Positions 26,807 through 35,087 of a stretch of 64,000 bases of DNA are shown here, one piece after another; positions within the stretch are counted from its first letter, which is position 1, and each line of letters begins with the position of its first letter. A program made the translations under genes and the position numbers. The notes below the pieces were generated by a model. It made no database searches. It saw only the letters and a list, made by a program, of their open reading frames with translations, and was not told the origin of the DNA. The DNA is taken from positions 11,437 through 75,436 of the forward strand of contig JBOHUC010000024.1 in assembly GCA_050733935.1 (NCBI GenBank), in the 5' to 3' direction. Source of the DNA: JBOHUC01 sp050733935. GTDB taxonomy: Bacteria > Eisenbacteria > RBG-16-71-46 > DASYSL01.

Positions 26807-27289
26807 ATGAGCGAAGTCCGCATTTTCCTCCGTCACACGGTCGCCACGCTCGCCTACCGGGGCGGCAAGGCCACACGCGGCGCCACTTCTGAGTTCGGCA
26901 GCTTCAAGGTGGGGCCCACGACACGCACGCCGCGCGAGATCGTGGCGCACGTCGGCGATCTCCTCGAATGGGCTCTGACGATGGCGCAGGGTCAGGAGAA
27001 GTGGGTGCGCGCGACGCCGGTCTCGTGGGAGGGCGAGGTCCAGCGCTTTCACCGCTGCCTGCAGGCGTTCGACGCCTACCTCGAGTCGGGCGAGCCTCTC
27101 AACGTGAGTGTCGAGCGGCTATTCCAGGGACCCATCGCCGACGCTCTCACGCACGTCGGGCAGGTCGCGATGCTCCGGCGTCTCGCCGAGGAGCCGATGA
27201 AGGGCGAGAACTATGCGCGGGCACAGATCGAAAGCGGACGCGTCGGGCCGGATCAAGTCCCCGCCGAGCCGAAGAACGAATTCGACTGA
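26807..27289 (+). CDS. DinB-like four-helix protein
   Basis: 160 aa. Four amphipathic helices with TTRTPREIVAHVGDLLEWAL and IADALTHVGQVAMLRRLA, where the His residues of the second and last helices sit in the DinB/YfiT metal-site positions. It has no signal peptide. DinB-superfamily members are metal-binding thiol transferases or of unknown role. It stands alone after the TRIC gene, with the palindromic repeat region 53 bp beyond its stop. Confidence 0.75.
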   Translation: MSEVRIFLRHTVATLAYRGGKATRGATSEFGSFKVGPTTRTPREIVAHVGDLLEWALTMAQGQEKWVRATPVSWEGEVQRFHRCLQAFDAYLESGEPLNVSVERLFQGPIADALTHVGQVAMLRRLAEEPMKGENYARAQIESGRVGPDQVPAEPKNEFD

Positions 27290-27341
27290 ACCTGGGGTGC
27301 GGCAGGTTGTCCGGCCGATGTGCCGCGAGACTCGCCCGGGT

Positions 27342-27361
27342 AACTTGCCCCGGGGCAACGT
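27342..27361. repeat. Palindromic repeat, copy 1 (slightly altered)
   Basis: AACTTGCCCCGGGGCAACGT: the left ten bases match the consensus exactly and the right arm carries one inserted base before GTT. It lies 53 bp after the DinB-like gene in a convergent intergenic region. Confidence 0.85.
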
Positions 27362-27374
27362 TGACATAACGAAC

Positions 27375-27402
27375 GATGAACTCGCTCTGGAGCGAATTCA
27401 TC
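27375..27402. other. Stem-loop between the two palindromic repeats
   Basis: GATGAACTCGCT pairs with AGCGAATTCATC around CTGG with one C-A mismatch. There is no T-run. Because both flanking genes converge here, it may mark the end of both transcripts. Confidence 0.5.
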
Positions 27403-27432
27403 AACGGTGTTGATCGCCGCCAGGAGCCCGTG

Positions 27433-27450
27433 AACTTGCCCCGGCGTGTT
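27433..27450. repeat. Palindromic repeat, copy 2 (degenerate)
   Basis: AACTTGCCCCGGCGTGTT keeps the left half and centre of the 20-bp consensus but has lost the right arm. It lies 24 bp beyond the stop of the DUF1572-like gene (3' side). Confidence 0.7.
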
Positions 27451-27473
27451 GAGGGGAACACCGCCCGAGCCCC

Positions 27474-28040
27474 CTACCGACCGAACTTGTTCTCCATCTT
27501 CTGATTGAAGGCGGTCGACTGGCCGCGCGGGATGCTGAGCGAGCGGAACGACGCGCCGCCTGCGTGCTTCGCAAGCAGCACGATCTGTCCCACATGATTC
27601 CCGTAGTGCGTGAGCTGACGATGGATCGCTGCGATCACTGTGTGCGGCTCGCCCCGGATCGTGATCGTCCTCTGGAGATCGTCCCCCTTGAGCGGCTCGA
27701 GGGCGGTGAACAGCGAGTTCCAGCCCGCCTGCCAGCGGGCCATGAGCGCTTCGCGCGTGTCGGCTTCGCCCGGCTCGAACTCGGTGTCGCGGTTCCGGTC
27801 CGGCTTCTCGCCGTCGCTCGTCAGGAAGTCGGTCCAGCGCGACCGCAGGTTTCCCGCGATGTGCTTGACCACGACCGCGATGCTGTCTCCTTCCGGCGCG
27901 GGCACGTCGAAGAACGTGGCGTCGTCCACCTGGTCGAGTGCCTTCTCCGCGAGCTTCTTGAGACCGCGGAACTCTTCGATAGCGTTCGCAAGCACGAGAT
28001 CGCCGACAGTGCCCTGCGTCCCGGCCGGATTGCCGCTCAT
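27474..28040 (-). CDS. DUF1572-like DinB-superfamily protein
   Basis: 188 aa; the ATG at 28040 follows GGGAGGT. It has the DinB four-helix pattern with AVVVKHIAGNLRSRWTDFL, and then HRQLTHYGNHVGQIVLLAKH, where three His residues are placed as the metal triad. The C-terminus SIPRGQSTAFNQKMENKFG is typical of the DUF1572 group. It is the last gene of a six-gene minus-strand operon starting with the NfeD protease and overlaps the preceding gene by ATGA. Function unknown. Confidence 0.85.
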   Translation of the reverse strand: MSGNPAGTQGTVGDLVLANAIEEFRGLKKLAEKALDQVDDATFFDVPAPEGDSIAVVVKHIAGNLRSRWTDFLTSDGEKPDRNRDTEFEPGEADTREALMARWQAGWNSLFTALEPLKGDDLQRTITIRGEPHTVIAAIHRQLTHYGNHVGQIVLLAKHAGGASFRSLSIPRGQSTAFNQKMENKFGR

Positions 28041-28681
28041 GTGCCACCTCCCATGGGATGCTGCGGCCACGCCGCAAGCGGTCGCCCGATCGCCTCGCGC
28101 GCGCGCCGGGCCTGTTCGAGATGCCGCTCCTGGTGGACTGCGATCGCCGCGAACCATGCGCCGAGACGCACACGAATGAGCGGGGTCGCGGCCGATCCCA
28201 CGCGCACGCGGGACAGCGCGAGGCCGCGCGCGCGCTCGACACGCGCGAGTAGCTCTTCCTGAAGGATCAAGAACGACTGCACCACACCCTCGATCGTGAG
28301 ATGCGACCGCGGGACGAACGCCCGGGGCGTGCGCATGCGCTGCGTCGGGCGGCCCTTCACGCTCGCGAGCGAGCGGACGAACAGGCGGTCGAACCATCCG
28401 TAGTCGATCGGATTTGCGACGCCGGGCGTGACGTTACCCACGCCGCCCGATCGCTCCCGTGTCTTCTCGATGCCCCGATCGAGCCGGGGCAGCATGAGCC
28501 CGCCCTGCACGTTCAAATGATCGAGGCACTGTCCGACGGACCACGAACCTGGCTCCGGCTCGCGGATGAACTCGGCGGGAGAGAGTCCGTCGACGAGCGC
28601 TTGCGCGCGCACCTGATCCCGGTGGTATGCGCGCGCGCATTCGTCGAGATCGAGCGGCAGCGCAGCCGCGGGTTTCTTCAC
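28037..28681 (-). CDS. DinB-family protein
   Basis: 214 aa from a GTG at 28681, 13 bp after the preceding stop; an in-frame start farther upstream would overlap the DUF6265 gene. DinB_2 features: PGSWSVGQCLDHLNVQGGLM (His of the metal site) and WFAAIAVHQERHLEQARRAR (two further His). An insertion with GWFDRLFVRSLASVKGRPTQ sits between helices. Member of the same operon as the DUF1572-like gene; the pair may have arisen by duplication. Confidence 0.8.
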   Translation of the reverse strand: MKKPAAALPLDLDECARAYHRDQVRAQALVDGLSPAEFIREPEPGSWSVGQCLDHLNVQGGLMLPRLDRGIEKTRERSGGVGNVTPGVANPIDYGWFDRLFVRSLASVKGRPTQRMRTPRAFVPRSHLTIEGVVQSFLILQEELLARVERARGLALSRVRVGSAATPLIRVRLGAWFAAIAVHQERHLEQARRAREAIGRPLAAWPQHPMGGGT

Positions 28682-28694
28682 CGGCGCGGAGCTC

Positions 28695-29204
28695 TCATCG
28701 CGACCCCCCGGATGGACAGACAGCGCGGACGTACGGGAACTCGACCTTTCTCGACTTCCCGTCGACCGTCCCTTCGATCCAGGCCTCGAGCGAGCCGTCG
28801 CGCCCGCGGCGATACGCGACACGCTGCGGGAAGTCGTGCGTCGCGTTCTCGAACACGACAAGCGAGTCGGTGAGCGTGATCGACGTGAACGACGCCTGCG
28901 ATTGACCTGACGGCAGCGAGGTGAACACGAGACGACCGTCCTTCTCCTCGATCCTGAGCTGCTCGTACTCGACCACGCGCTGTTCCGCGAGCGAGACCGT
29001 CCGGCTCGAGCCGAGCATGAGTCCCGCCGCCGGCGCCATCCACTGCTCTTCGACGAGACGCTTCGTGGATTCGCGCTTCCAGCAACCGGCGAGCCACTCG
29101 AGGCGCGCGAGCGCGGTCGGTGCGGTCGGCGCGGTCGGTGCGGCCGGTGCGGCCGGTGCGGCCGCGGCGCAGACGATCGCAGTCGCGACCCAGGCGGCGA
29201 TCAA
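28695..29204 (-). CDS. DUF6265-like secreted protein
   Basis: 169 aa from a TTG at 29204 that overlaps the DUF1684 stop (TTGA) and follows GGAGG. A signal sequence (IAAWVATAIVCAAAA) is followed by a repeat-coded PAAPAAPTAPTAPTA stretch. The body starts LEWLAGCWKRE and holds EEQWMAPAAGLMLGSSRTV and FVFENATHDFPQRVAYRR in degenerate form, matching the lipocalin-like DUF6265 family. Function unknown. Confidence 0.78.
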   Translation of the reverse strand: MIAAWVATAIVCAAAAPAAPAAPTAPTAPTALARLEWLAGCWKRESTKRLVEEQWMAPAAGLMLGSSRTVSLAEQRVVEYEQLRIEEKDGRLVFTSLPSGQSQASFTSITLTDSLVVFENATHDFPQRVAYRRGRDGSLEAWIEGTVDGKSRKVEFPYVRAVCPSGGSR

Positions 29205-29854
29205 TGACCCTCCACGTCCAGCATGCCCGCCTCGATCGCAACCGGGAGCCAGTTCTCCCGTGGCGGCAGCGGACAGATCCACGTCGAATCGTAGGCGCAG
29301 TACGGGTTGTAGGCTTTGTTGAAATCGAGCACGAACTTGTGCGTGTCGAGGGAGTCGAGGTGAACGTACCGGCCACCGCCATAGGTCGCGATGCCGCTCG
29401 TCGAGTCCGCAAACGCGATGAAGTACTGCTCGGGGTGCTCGAACGGCCGGTAGACGATGAGACGAAGCGTGTCTCCGCGGACGAGGAACGGATAGCTCCC
29501 GTACTCGAAGTAAGGCGAAGACTTCCCGCGGTTGTCCGGAAGCTGGATCGCCTTCGGCGGCCGGTAGCGCTCGAGATCCCCGACGAAGCGCCAGGTCGGA
29601 GCGTACGGATAGAAGCCAAGCTCCGCGAACGACGCCCGCATCTCCTCCGGGAGCGGCGAATCCGATCCGCGCATGACGTCGTCCCACTGCTGCTTGTGAG
29701 TTGCGAACTGGGACTGAAGCATGGAGAGCGTCGCGGGCGGCAGCTCCTCGTTCCGTGCCGGCGGGACGGGACCTCCCTCGTCCTTCTTCGCGCAACCTGG
29801 AAGCAGGCCGCCCAACAACAGCAATGTGGCGGCGAGCCGCAGCGACCGCCTCAC
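29201..29854 (-). CDS. DUF1684 lipoprotein
   Basis: 217 aa. Lipobox LGGLLPGC. The mature part contains the DUF1684 blocks: DSPLPEEMRASFAELGFYPY, YGSYPFLVRGDTLRLIVYRP, DSTSGIATYGGGRYVHLD and DFNKAYNPYCAYDSTWICPL ending PPRENWLPVAIEAGM. These are widely conserved in Bacteroidetes and Actinobacteria, with no known function. It overlaps its neighbours on both sides by 4 bp, so it is translated with the slipin and DUF6265 genes. Confidence 0.92.
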   Translation of the reverse strand: MRRSLRLAATLLLLGGLLPGCAKKDEGGPVPPARNEELPPATLSMLQSQFATHKQQWDDVMRGSDSPLPEEMRASFAELGFYPYAPTWRFVGDLERYRPPKAIQLPDNRGKSSPYFEYGSYPFLVRGDTLRLIVYRPFEHPEQYFIAFADSTSGIATYGGGRYVHLDSLDTHKFVLDFNKAYNPYCAYDSTWICPLPPRENWLPVAIEAGMLDVEGH

Positions 29855-30609
29855 ACCTTCTTCTCCATGAACGCCTTGAGGAAGTCAATCGGCACCGGGA
29901 AGATGGTCGTCGAGTTGTTCTCGGTCGCCACCTCGGCGAGCGTCTGCAGGTAGCGGAGCTGAAGTGCCGCCGGCTCCCGGCCGATGATCGCCGCAGCCTC
30001 GGCGAGCCTTTGGGCCGCCTGGAACTCGCCCTCGGCGTTGATCACCTTCGCCCGGCGTTCGCGCTCGGCTTCGGCCTGGCGGGCAATCGCGCGCTGCATC
30101 TCCTGCGGCAGATCCACGTGCTTCACTTCGACGACACTCACCTTCACGCCCCAGGGATCGGTCTGGTTGTCGATGATCTTCTGCAGATCCTGGTTGATCT
30201 TCTCGCGCTCGGAGAGGATCTCGTCGAGCTCGGCCTGACCGCAGATCGAGCGCAACGTGGTCTGCGCGATCTGGCTCGTCGCATACAGGTAGTTCTCGAC
30301 TTCGACGACGGCGCGCGAGGCGTCGACGACGCGAAAGAAGATGACCGCGTTCACCTTGACCGAGACGTTGTCCCGCGTGATCACGTCCTGGGGCGGAACG
30401 TCCATGCTCACGGTTCGCAGGGAGACCTTGACCATCCGGTCCACGACCGGGATCAGGAAGATGAGCCCGGGCCCCTTCGTTCCGATGAGCCGGCCGAGTC
30501 GGAACACGACGGCGCGCTCGTACTCGCGCAGCACCTTGACGGCGCTTCCGAGGATGAGCACGAGCAGAATGACGAGCGGCAGCATGAATCCGGTGAAGAT
30601 CTGTGTCAT
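29851..30609 (-). CDS. Slipin/stomatin-like SPFH protein
   Basis: 252 aa from the ATG at 30609. N-terminal membrane hairpin LPLVILLVLILGSAVKVL, then EYERAVVFRLGRL, TVSMDVPPQDVITRDNVSVK and YATSQIAQTTLRSICGQAEL, the slipin core, and a helical region with EMQRAIARQAEAERERRAKV. This matches the p-stomatin partner of NfeD-type proteases, which cleave its C-terminal hydrophobic region (FPVPIDFLKAF is near the end). Overlaps the NfeD gene by 4 bp. Confidence 0.95.
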   Translation of the reverse strand: MTQIFTGFMLPLVILLVLILGSAVKVLREYERAVVFRLGRLIGTKGPGLIFLIPVVDRMVKVSLRTVSMDVPPQDVITRDNVSVKVNAVIFFRVVDASRAVVEVENYLYATSQIAQTTLRSICGQAELDEILSEREKINQDLQKIIDNQTDPWGVKVSVVEVKHVDLPQEMQRAIARQAEAERERRAKVINAEGEFQAAQRLAEAAAIIGREPAALQLRYLQTLAEVATENNSTTIFPVPIDFLKAFMEKKV

Positions 30610-32015
30610 GGAGCCTTCGCCTCCATCGCGACCGCGGCGGTCGCGTCCCGGGTCTCGAGGGGCATCACGCGTGCGGTGAGCCCCTCGAGACGCACGATCT
30701 GAACCGCACTGCCCGCCCGGATGGGCGGTGCCCCCGGAGCCGCAAGCGCGCCCCAGATCTCGCCCCGCACCCGGACCTGTCCGGCCTGGGTCCCGCTGAT
30801 GTCCGAGATCGCGACTCCCTGTCCGCCCACGAGCCCCTCGGCCCCGGTCACGGGCTTCCGGCGCTGCGCCCTCAAGCCTGCGCCGAGCGCGAACAGGAAG
30901 AACGCGGCGACGCCGATGGTCGTGCTCGCGATCACGCCGAGCGAGACCCGAAACGCGGGCCCCGAAGCCGGATTGAAGAGGAGGAGCGAGCCCGCCACGA
31001 ACGCGAGCACGCCGCCGGATGCGAGAATGCCGTGGCTCTGCACCTTGAGCTCGATCAGGAAGAACACCATCGCGAGCAGGATGAGGAGGAGCCCGCCCAG
31101 ATTGACGGGCAGCGTCTGGAACGCGATGAGCGCGAGCACGAGGCAGATCGCACCGATCACTCCCGGCAGGATCGATCCCGGATTCGAGAGCTCGAACACG
31201 AGCCCGAGCGTCCCGAGATTGAACAGGATGTAAGCCACGGTCGGATCCGCGAGCGTCGAGAGGACGCGGTGACGGAGCGAGGGCTCGATCTGGTGCACGG
31301 TGGCGCCGGTGAGTTCGAGCGTGAGCTCGCCCGAGCGGACGCGCACCGTCCGTCCGTCGGCCTTCGCGAGGAGCTCGTGCACGTCCCTTGCGACGAAGTC
31401 GACGACGCCGAGCTCGATCGCTTCCTTCTCGGAAGCAGCGACCGCTTCGCGCACCGCACGCACGTTCCATGCGGCGTTCCGGCCGCGCTCCTTCGCGAGC
31501 GTTTCGATGAACGCGGCCGCGTCGTTCGTCGCCTTGCTCTTGAGCGTCGAGTCCATCGGCGCGCCCATCGCGACCGGCGAGGCGGCGCCGAGATTCGTGT
31601 TCGGGGCCATGGCCGCGACGTGGGAGGCCGTCACGATGAAGAGTCCGGCGGACGCGGCGCGCGAGCCTTCGGGCGCGACCCAGGTGATCACCGGCACGTT
31701 GCTCTTGAGGATGGCCTGCACGATCGAGCGCATCGAGGCGTCGAGTCCGCCGGGCGTGTCGAGCTCGATCACGAGCGCGGCACGATCGTTCTTCTCCGCA
31801 CTCGCGATGGCGTGCGTCACCTGCTCGAGCACGATCGGCGAGATCACTTTGTCGACGCGGATGACGTCGGCGGAAGGCACGGCCGACGCGGCAGACGCGG
31901 CCGATGCGGCCGACACGGCCGGCTCGGCGGCGCGAGCGGCGACCGGAACGGCCGGCGCGGCGACGGCGCTCAGCAGGACGGCGAGAAATGGAAGGTTCGG
32001 GAAGCGACGATGCAT
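30606..32015 (-). CDS. NfeD-like membrane-bound serine protease (1510-N type)
   Basis: 469 aa; ATG at 32015. Signal peptide, then a repeat-coded Ala/Ser stretch, then a ClpP-like domain: IELDTPGGLDASMRSIVQAI, the nucleophile Ser in SRAASAGLFIV and the Lys in KSKATNDAAAFIE complete the Ser-Lys dyad of 1510-N. Four or five membrane helices follow (from LFNLGTLGLVFELSNPG to SLGVIASTTIGVAAFFLFAL). A C-terminal NfeD OB-like domain (VGGQGVAISDISGTQAGQVR) ends it. With the slipin gene it forms the conserved membrane quality-control pair. Confidence 0.95.
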   Translation of the reverse strand: MHRRFPNLPFLAVLLSAVAAPAVPVAARAAEPAVSAASAASAASAVPSADVIRVDKVISPIVLEQVTHAIASAEKNDRAALVIELDTPGGLDASMRSIVQAILKSNVPVITWVAPEGSRAASAGLFIVTASHVAAMAPNTNLGAASPVAMGAPMDSTLKSKATNDAAAFIETLAKERGRNAAWNVRAVREAVAASEKEAIELGVVDFVARDVHELLAKADGRTVRVRSGELTLELTGATVHQIEPSLRHRVLSTLADPTVAYILFNLGTLGLVFELSNPGSILPGVIGAICLVLALIAFQTLPVNLGGLLLILLAMVFFLIELKVQSHGILASGGVLAFVAGSLLLFNPASGPAFRVSLGVIASTTIGVAAFFLFALGAGLRAQRRKPVTGAEGLVGGQGVAISDISGTQAGQVRVRGEIWGALAAPGAPPIRAGSAVQIVRLEGLTARVMPLETRDATAAVAMEAKAP

Positions 32016-32057
32016 GCGGGCCTCGTGGAGCGCAGCATAGCGCACCCCGCGGCCGCG

Positions 32058-32066
32058 TGCTACGAT
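32058..32066 (+). promoter_or_regulatory. Extended -10 promoter upstream of the sigma-54 activator
   Basis: TGCTACGAT, of the TGnTAnnnT type. The start codon at 32120 is 53 bases on, and GGAGGG at about 32104-32109 gives a ribosome-binding site. The divergent NfeD gene starts at 32015, so this 104-bp region serves both directions. Confidence 0.45.
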
Positions 32067-32119
32067 GCCTCTACCCTGTGTCACCTCCGACCCCAGTCCT
32101 CCCGGAGGGTATCGCCGGA

Positions 32120-34219
32120 ATGGTTCGCTCTTCCGACCCCGTCGCGTCCGAGCGCCCCTTGCGCAAGGGCGCGGACGGACGTCCCACACGCGAAGCGCTC
32201 GAGCGTCAGAATTTCGAGCTCACCGCACTGCTCGAGATCGCGCGCGGACTCTTGTCCGCCGGCGATCCCGGACAGGCCGTGGGCCAGTTCCTGCTCTCCT
32301 GCGTGGCGGGTGTAGGGGCCGCGAGCGCTGCGGGCCTCCGCTGGGAGGCCGACCGCGGCCGGCTCAGGCTGTGGCGGCACTACGGCTATCAGGAAGCGAT
32401 CGTCACCGACATCCGTCCGGTGCTCGACCCCGAAGACCTCGTCTTTCTCGAAAGCGCGGAAGCCCGGAGCGGCGTGTCACTCAAGCCGTCGCCCGGAAGC
32501 GATCGCTGCCGCGACTTCGTGCGCCGAAACGGCGACTGGCTCGCGCGTCTCGATGCGCAGGCAATTGTCCCGCTCGTCGGTCGCGGCGGCTTCTACGGAC
32601 TTGCGGTCTGGGGACCACGCCTTCTCGGCGAGGACTACGGCGACGACGAGCTCGATCTTCTCGCGACCGCCGCCCAGCTCTGCACGCAGGCGCTCGAGAA
32701 CCTCCTCTATCACTCGACGGGAGCCGCGTCCGGTGAGCAGCCGACGTTCGGTCCGGTCGAACCGACCGAAGCTCCGGGCGCGCTCGAGCCCGACGCGGGA
32801 CCGTCCGCGCATCTCGGCAAACTTTCGCTCTCGGAGCTGCGCCGGCGATTTCCGATCACGCAGGAGATCGTGGGCGAGAGCCCGACGTTCGAGCGCTTCT
32901 TCCGCGAAGTCGCGATGGTCGCGCCCGCGCGCTGCCCCGTGCTCATCCTTGGCGAAACCGGAACGGGCAAGGAGCTCGCGGCCCGCGCGATCCATCACCT
33001 CTCACCGCGCGCCGAGCGGCCGTTCGAGGTGGTCGACTGCGGCTCGATCCCGCGCGAGCTGATCGAGAGCGAGCTCTTCGGGCACGTGCGCGGCGCCTTC
33101 ACGGGCGCGACACGCGATCGCCGCGGCGCGTTCGAGCTCGCGAACGGCGGAACGCTGTTCCTCGACGAGATCGGCGAGCTCCCGAACGGCGCACAGACGC
33201 GCCTCCTCCGGGTTCTCCAGGAAGGACGCTTCCGCCGCGTCGGCGACGAGCGCGCGATCCAGGTGGACGTGCGCGTGGTCGCCGCCACGAACCGCGACCT
33301 TCTGAGCGAGGTCAAGGCCGGCCGATTCCGCGAAGATCTCTACTATCGTCTCAACGTGTTCTGCATCCGTCTGCCGGCGCTGCGCGAGCGGCGCCAGGAC
33401 ATCCCGCTCCTCGTCTCCCACGTCCTGGACCGGCTCGCCGACGATCTCGGCGGCCCGCCGCCGCGGCTTCCGACCGCCGTGCTCCGCCGCCTCGAGGAGT
33501 ACGCGTTCCCGGGCAACATTCGGGAGCTTCGAAACCTCCTCACCGCCCTCGTGCTGCGCACGCAGGGTCGTGTGCCGACGCTCGAGGATCTCGACAATCT
33601 CCTCGAGCATTCGGAGGCGGGGCTCCTCGGGAACGGGTTCGCATCCCAGGGCGCGGGCCGCGAGGCGCGGCCGGCGTCGGGGCCGGGCTCGCGCTATCCG
33701 GATGCGCCCGCTCCGGTCGGTGCCGGGACTCCCTATCGCGATCCGGACGATGACGACGGCCCGTCGCCCTCGCGACCGCTCAAGCGCGACGTCGAGACGA
33801 CCGGCGCCTGGGTGCTCGACCAGCTCCGTCGTTGCGACTTCAACCTGAGCCAGGCCGAGAGAAGCCTCGCGCGCCTCCGCCGCTCACCGGCCGGGCGAGC
33901 TGCAGCCCCGGTCGCCGACCGCTCGAGCCTCACGTATTACTTCCAGGGCGAATGCTTCAAGGCTTTCGCGGCCGCCGGCTTCGACCTGAAGCGCGCGGCG
34001 CGCGCGATCGCCGTCCTCCCCGACCTCGAGGATCGCGCCCGCGCCCGCCTCGAGGGCTACCTCGAATTCGTGATCGAGATCACGAACGAAGCGAACGATG
34101 ACAACGACGCGCGGGAACGCTGCCGCGCGCGCCTTCCCAAGCTCCCCGCCCCCTACCTGCCGCACCTCGATGCAGTCGTCGACGCCTGTCGACGCGGAGG
34201 CTGGTCCCTCGGCAAGTAA
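32120..34219 (+). CDS. Sigma-54-dependent transcriptional activator with GAF domain
   Basis: 699 aa. Residues 30-195 are a GAF-like sensor (LLEIARGLLSAGDPGQAVG and LATAAQLCTQALENLL). About 248-490 are the AAA+ domain: Walker A GETGTGKE (278-285), an intact GAFTGA loop (325-330) needed to contact sigma-54, Walker B GTLFLDE (344-350) and FPGNIRELRNLL. After a Pro/Asp-rich linker, the C-terminus has FNLSQAERSLARLRRSP, which resembles the first helix of a Fis domain, but it then continues with about 100 residues including LTYYFQGECFKAFAAAGFDL and PDLEDRARARLEGYLEFV that are not a normal Fis helix-turn-helix. Activation of sigma-54 promoters is likely; targets unknown. Confidence 0.93.
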   Translation: MVRSSDPVASERPLRKGADGRPTREALERQNFELTALLEIARGLLSAGDPGQAVGQFLLSCVAGVGAASAAGLRWEADRGRLRLWRHYGYQEAIVTDIRPVLDPEDLVFLESAEARSGVSLKPSPGSDRCRDFVRRNGDWLARLDAQAIVPLVGRGGFYGLAVWGPRLLGEDYGDDELDLLATAAQLCTQALENLLYHSTGAASGEQPTFGPVEPTEAPGALEPDAGPSAHLGKLSLSELRRRFPITQEIVGESPTFERFFREVAMVAPARCPVLILGETGTGKELAARAIHHLSPRAERPFEVVDCGSIPRELIESELFGHVRGAFTGATRDRRGAFELANGGTLFLDEIGELPNGAQTRLLRVLQEGRFRRVGDERAIQVDVRVVAATNRDLLSEVKAGRFREDLYYRLNVFCIRLPALRERRQDIPLLVSHVLDRLADDLGGPPPRLPTAVLRRLEEYAFPGNIRELRNLLTALVLRTQGRVPTLEDLDNLLEHSEAGLLGNGFASQGAGREARPASGPGSRYPDAPAPVGAGTPYRDPDDDDGPSPSRPLKRDVETTGAWVLDQLRRCDFNLSQAERSLARLRRSPAGRAAAPVADRSSLTYYFQGECFKAFAAAGFDLKRAARAIAVLPDLEDRARARLEGYLEFVIEITNEANDDNDARERCRARLPKLPAPYLPHLDAVVDACRRGGWSLGK

Positions 34220-34240
34220 CGGTCCCGCTCCCGCGGCCGC

Positions 34241-34507
34241 CTAAGGCTGGTTCATCGGCGGAGGGGGCGGCGGTGGCGGCGGAGCGTTCCCGTCATTGCA
34301 TCCGCTGAGATCCTCGAGGAATTCGTCGATCATGATGTAGATGTACGGCGCCTTGTCGCGCAGGAACTTGAAGATCGCACCTCCAAGCCGCGCCCAGGGG
34401 TTGTGTGTCTCGATCGAGCTGCCGGCCATTGCCGCGCGCGGGGATGCGGCGAGGCTTCCCGCGGTCACGAGGGCGACGAGAGTAAGAAGGCTCACGAGCT
34501 TTCGCAT
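34241..34507 (-). CDS. Small secreted protein D with polyproline tail
   Basis: 88 aa. Signal peptide MRKLVSLLTLVALVTAGSLA, cleavage probably after PRAAMA. The mature 60 residues carry an amphipathic, aromatic helix (FKFLRDKAPYIYIMIDEFLE) and end in a run of nine prolines and MNQP. No family is recognised. It is the last of four small secreted-protein genes whose coding ends overlap; its start lies 16 bp inside the preceding gene. Secretion and helix are visible; a role in the envelope or as a secreted peptide is only inferred. Confidence 0.65.
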   Translation of the reverse strand: MRKLVSLLTLVALVTAGSLAASPRAAMAGSSIETHNPWARLGGAIFKFLRDKAPYIYIMIDEFLEDLSGCNDGNAPPPPPPPPPMNQP

Positions 34508-34824
34508 GTGCGTGTCTCCGAAGGGGACCGTGTCTCCGACGGGGAACGTGTCCTCGCGAGGGCGGTGATGCGCCGAAGCGAACGCGCCGTCGAGGAGTGA
34601 CGGCGCGTCACGTCGGCGAACGGCTCCCGGGCGACCACACGACGGATCGCACCGGGAACCGCACTTCGAATCGCGCGAGCGGCCCATCGCACGATGCCGC
34701 GGCCCGGACCCGCTTCCGCGGGAGTCCACGCGGGCTCCGCAAAAGCGCTGAGCAAGGCGAGAACGCCGAGCACCGCGAGCCCGACCACGACGAGCGATCG
34801 ACGGACGCACGAGAGGCGAATCAA
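34492..34824 (-). CDS. Small secreted protein C with SPSETR repeats
   Basis: 110 aa from a TTG at 34824 overlapping the preceding stop (TTGA), like several other genes here. Signal sequence SLVVVGLAVLGVLALLSAFA; then an Arg-rich amphipathic stretch GIVRWAARAIRSAVPGAIRR. The C-terminus is repetitive (TRSPSETRSPSETRT), encoded by a tandem repeat at about 34509-34560 that also precedes the next gene's start. The assignment rests on overlap and signal peptide. If it is not translated, the region would be an unusually long leader for gene D. Confidence 0.5.
   Translation of the reverse strand: MIRLSCVRRSLVVVGLAVLGVLALLSAFAEPAWTPAEAGPGRGIVRWAARAIRSAVPGAIRRVVAREPFADVTRRHSSTARSLRRITALARTRSPSETRSPSETRTCESS
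34509..34560. repeat. Imperfect 18-bp tandem repeat
   Basis: Three copies in tandem of a unit like CGTGTCTCCGAAGGGGAC (plus strand), the third shortened (CGTGTCCTCGCGAG). It codes for the SPSETR repeats of gene C and lies directly upstream of gene D's ATG, so it could also act on translation of gene D. Confidence 0.65.
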
Positions 34825-35087
34825 CCGCTCGAATCCGCCGGCGGCCAGGGTGGATCCCCGGGAACCCACTGATCGATCACGTCCTCGAGGAACTCGAGCA
34901 CCCGCTTGAGGGCCCGCCGGATCAACTCGACCGGCACGCGCGGAAGATCCCATCCCTGGATCTCGAACGAGGGTGTCCGGTCCCCGTCGTCTACACCGGC
35001 GACCGAAATCGGTGGAGCCGGGAGCCCGAGCGCGATGGCCAGCACGAGTACGAGCGCGAGCTTCAGGGGGCTTCTCCGGGCGCTCAT
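34821..35087 (-). CDS. Small secreted protein B
   Basis: 88 aa; start overlaps the preceding gene by ATGA. Signal peptide RRSPLKLALVLVLAIALGLP. The mature part starts PISVAGVDDGDRT and contains a strongly amphipathic helix (ELIRRALKRVLEFLEDVIDQ) followed by a Pro/Trp tail (WVPGDPPWPPADSSG). The same order, signal peptide then one amphipathic helix then Pro-rich tail, is found in proteins A and D, although identity is low. No known family. Confidence 0.65.
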   Translation of the reverse strand: MSARRSPLKLALVLVLAIALGLPAPPISVAGVDDGDRTPSFEIQGWDLPRVPVELIRRALKRVLEFLEDVIDQWVPGDPPWPPADSSG

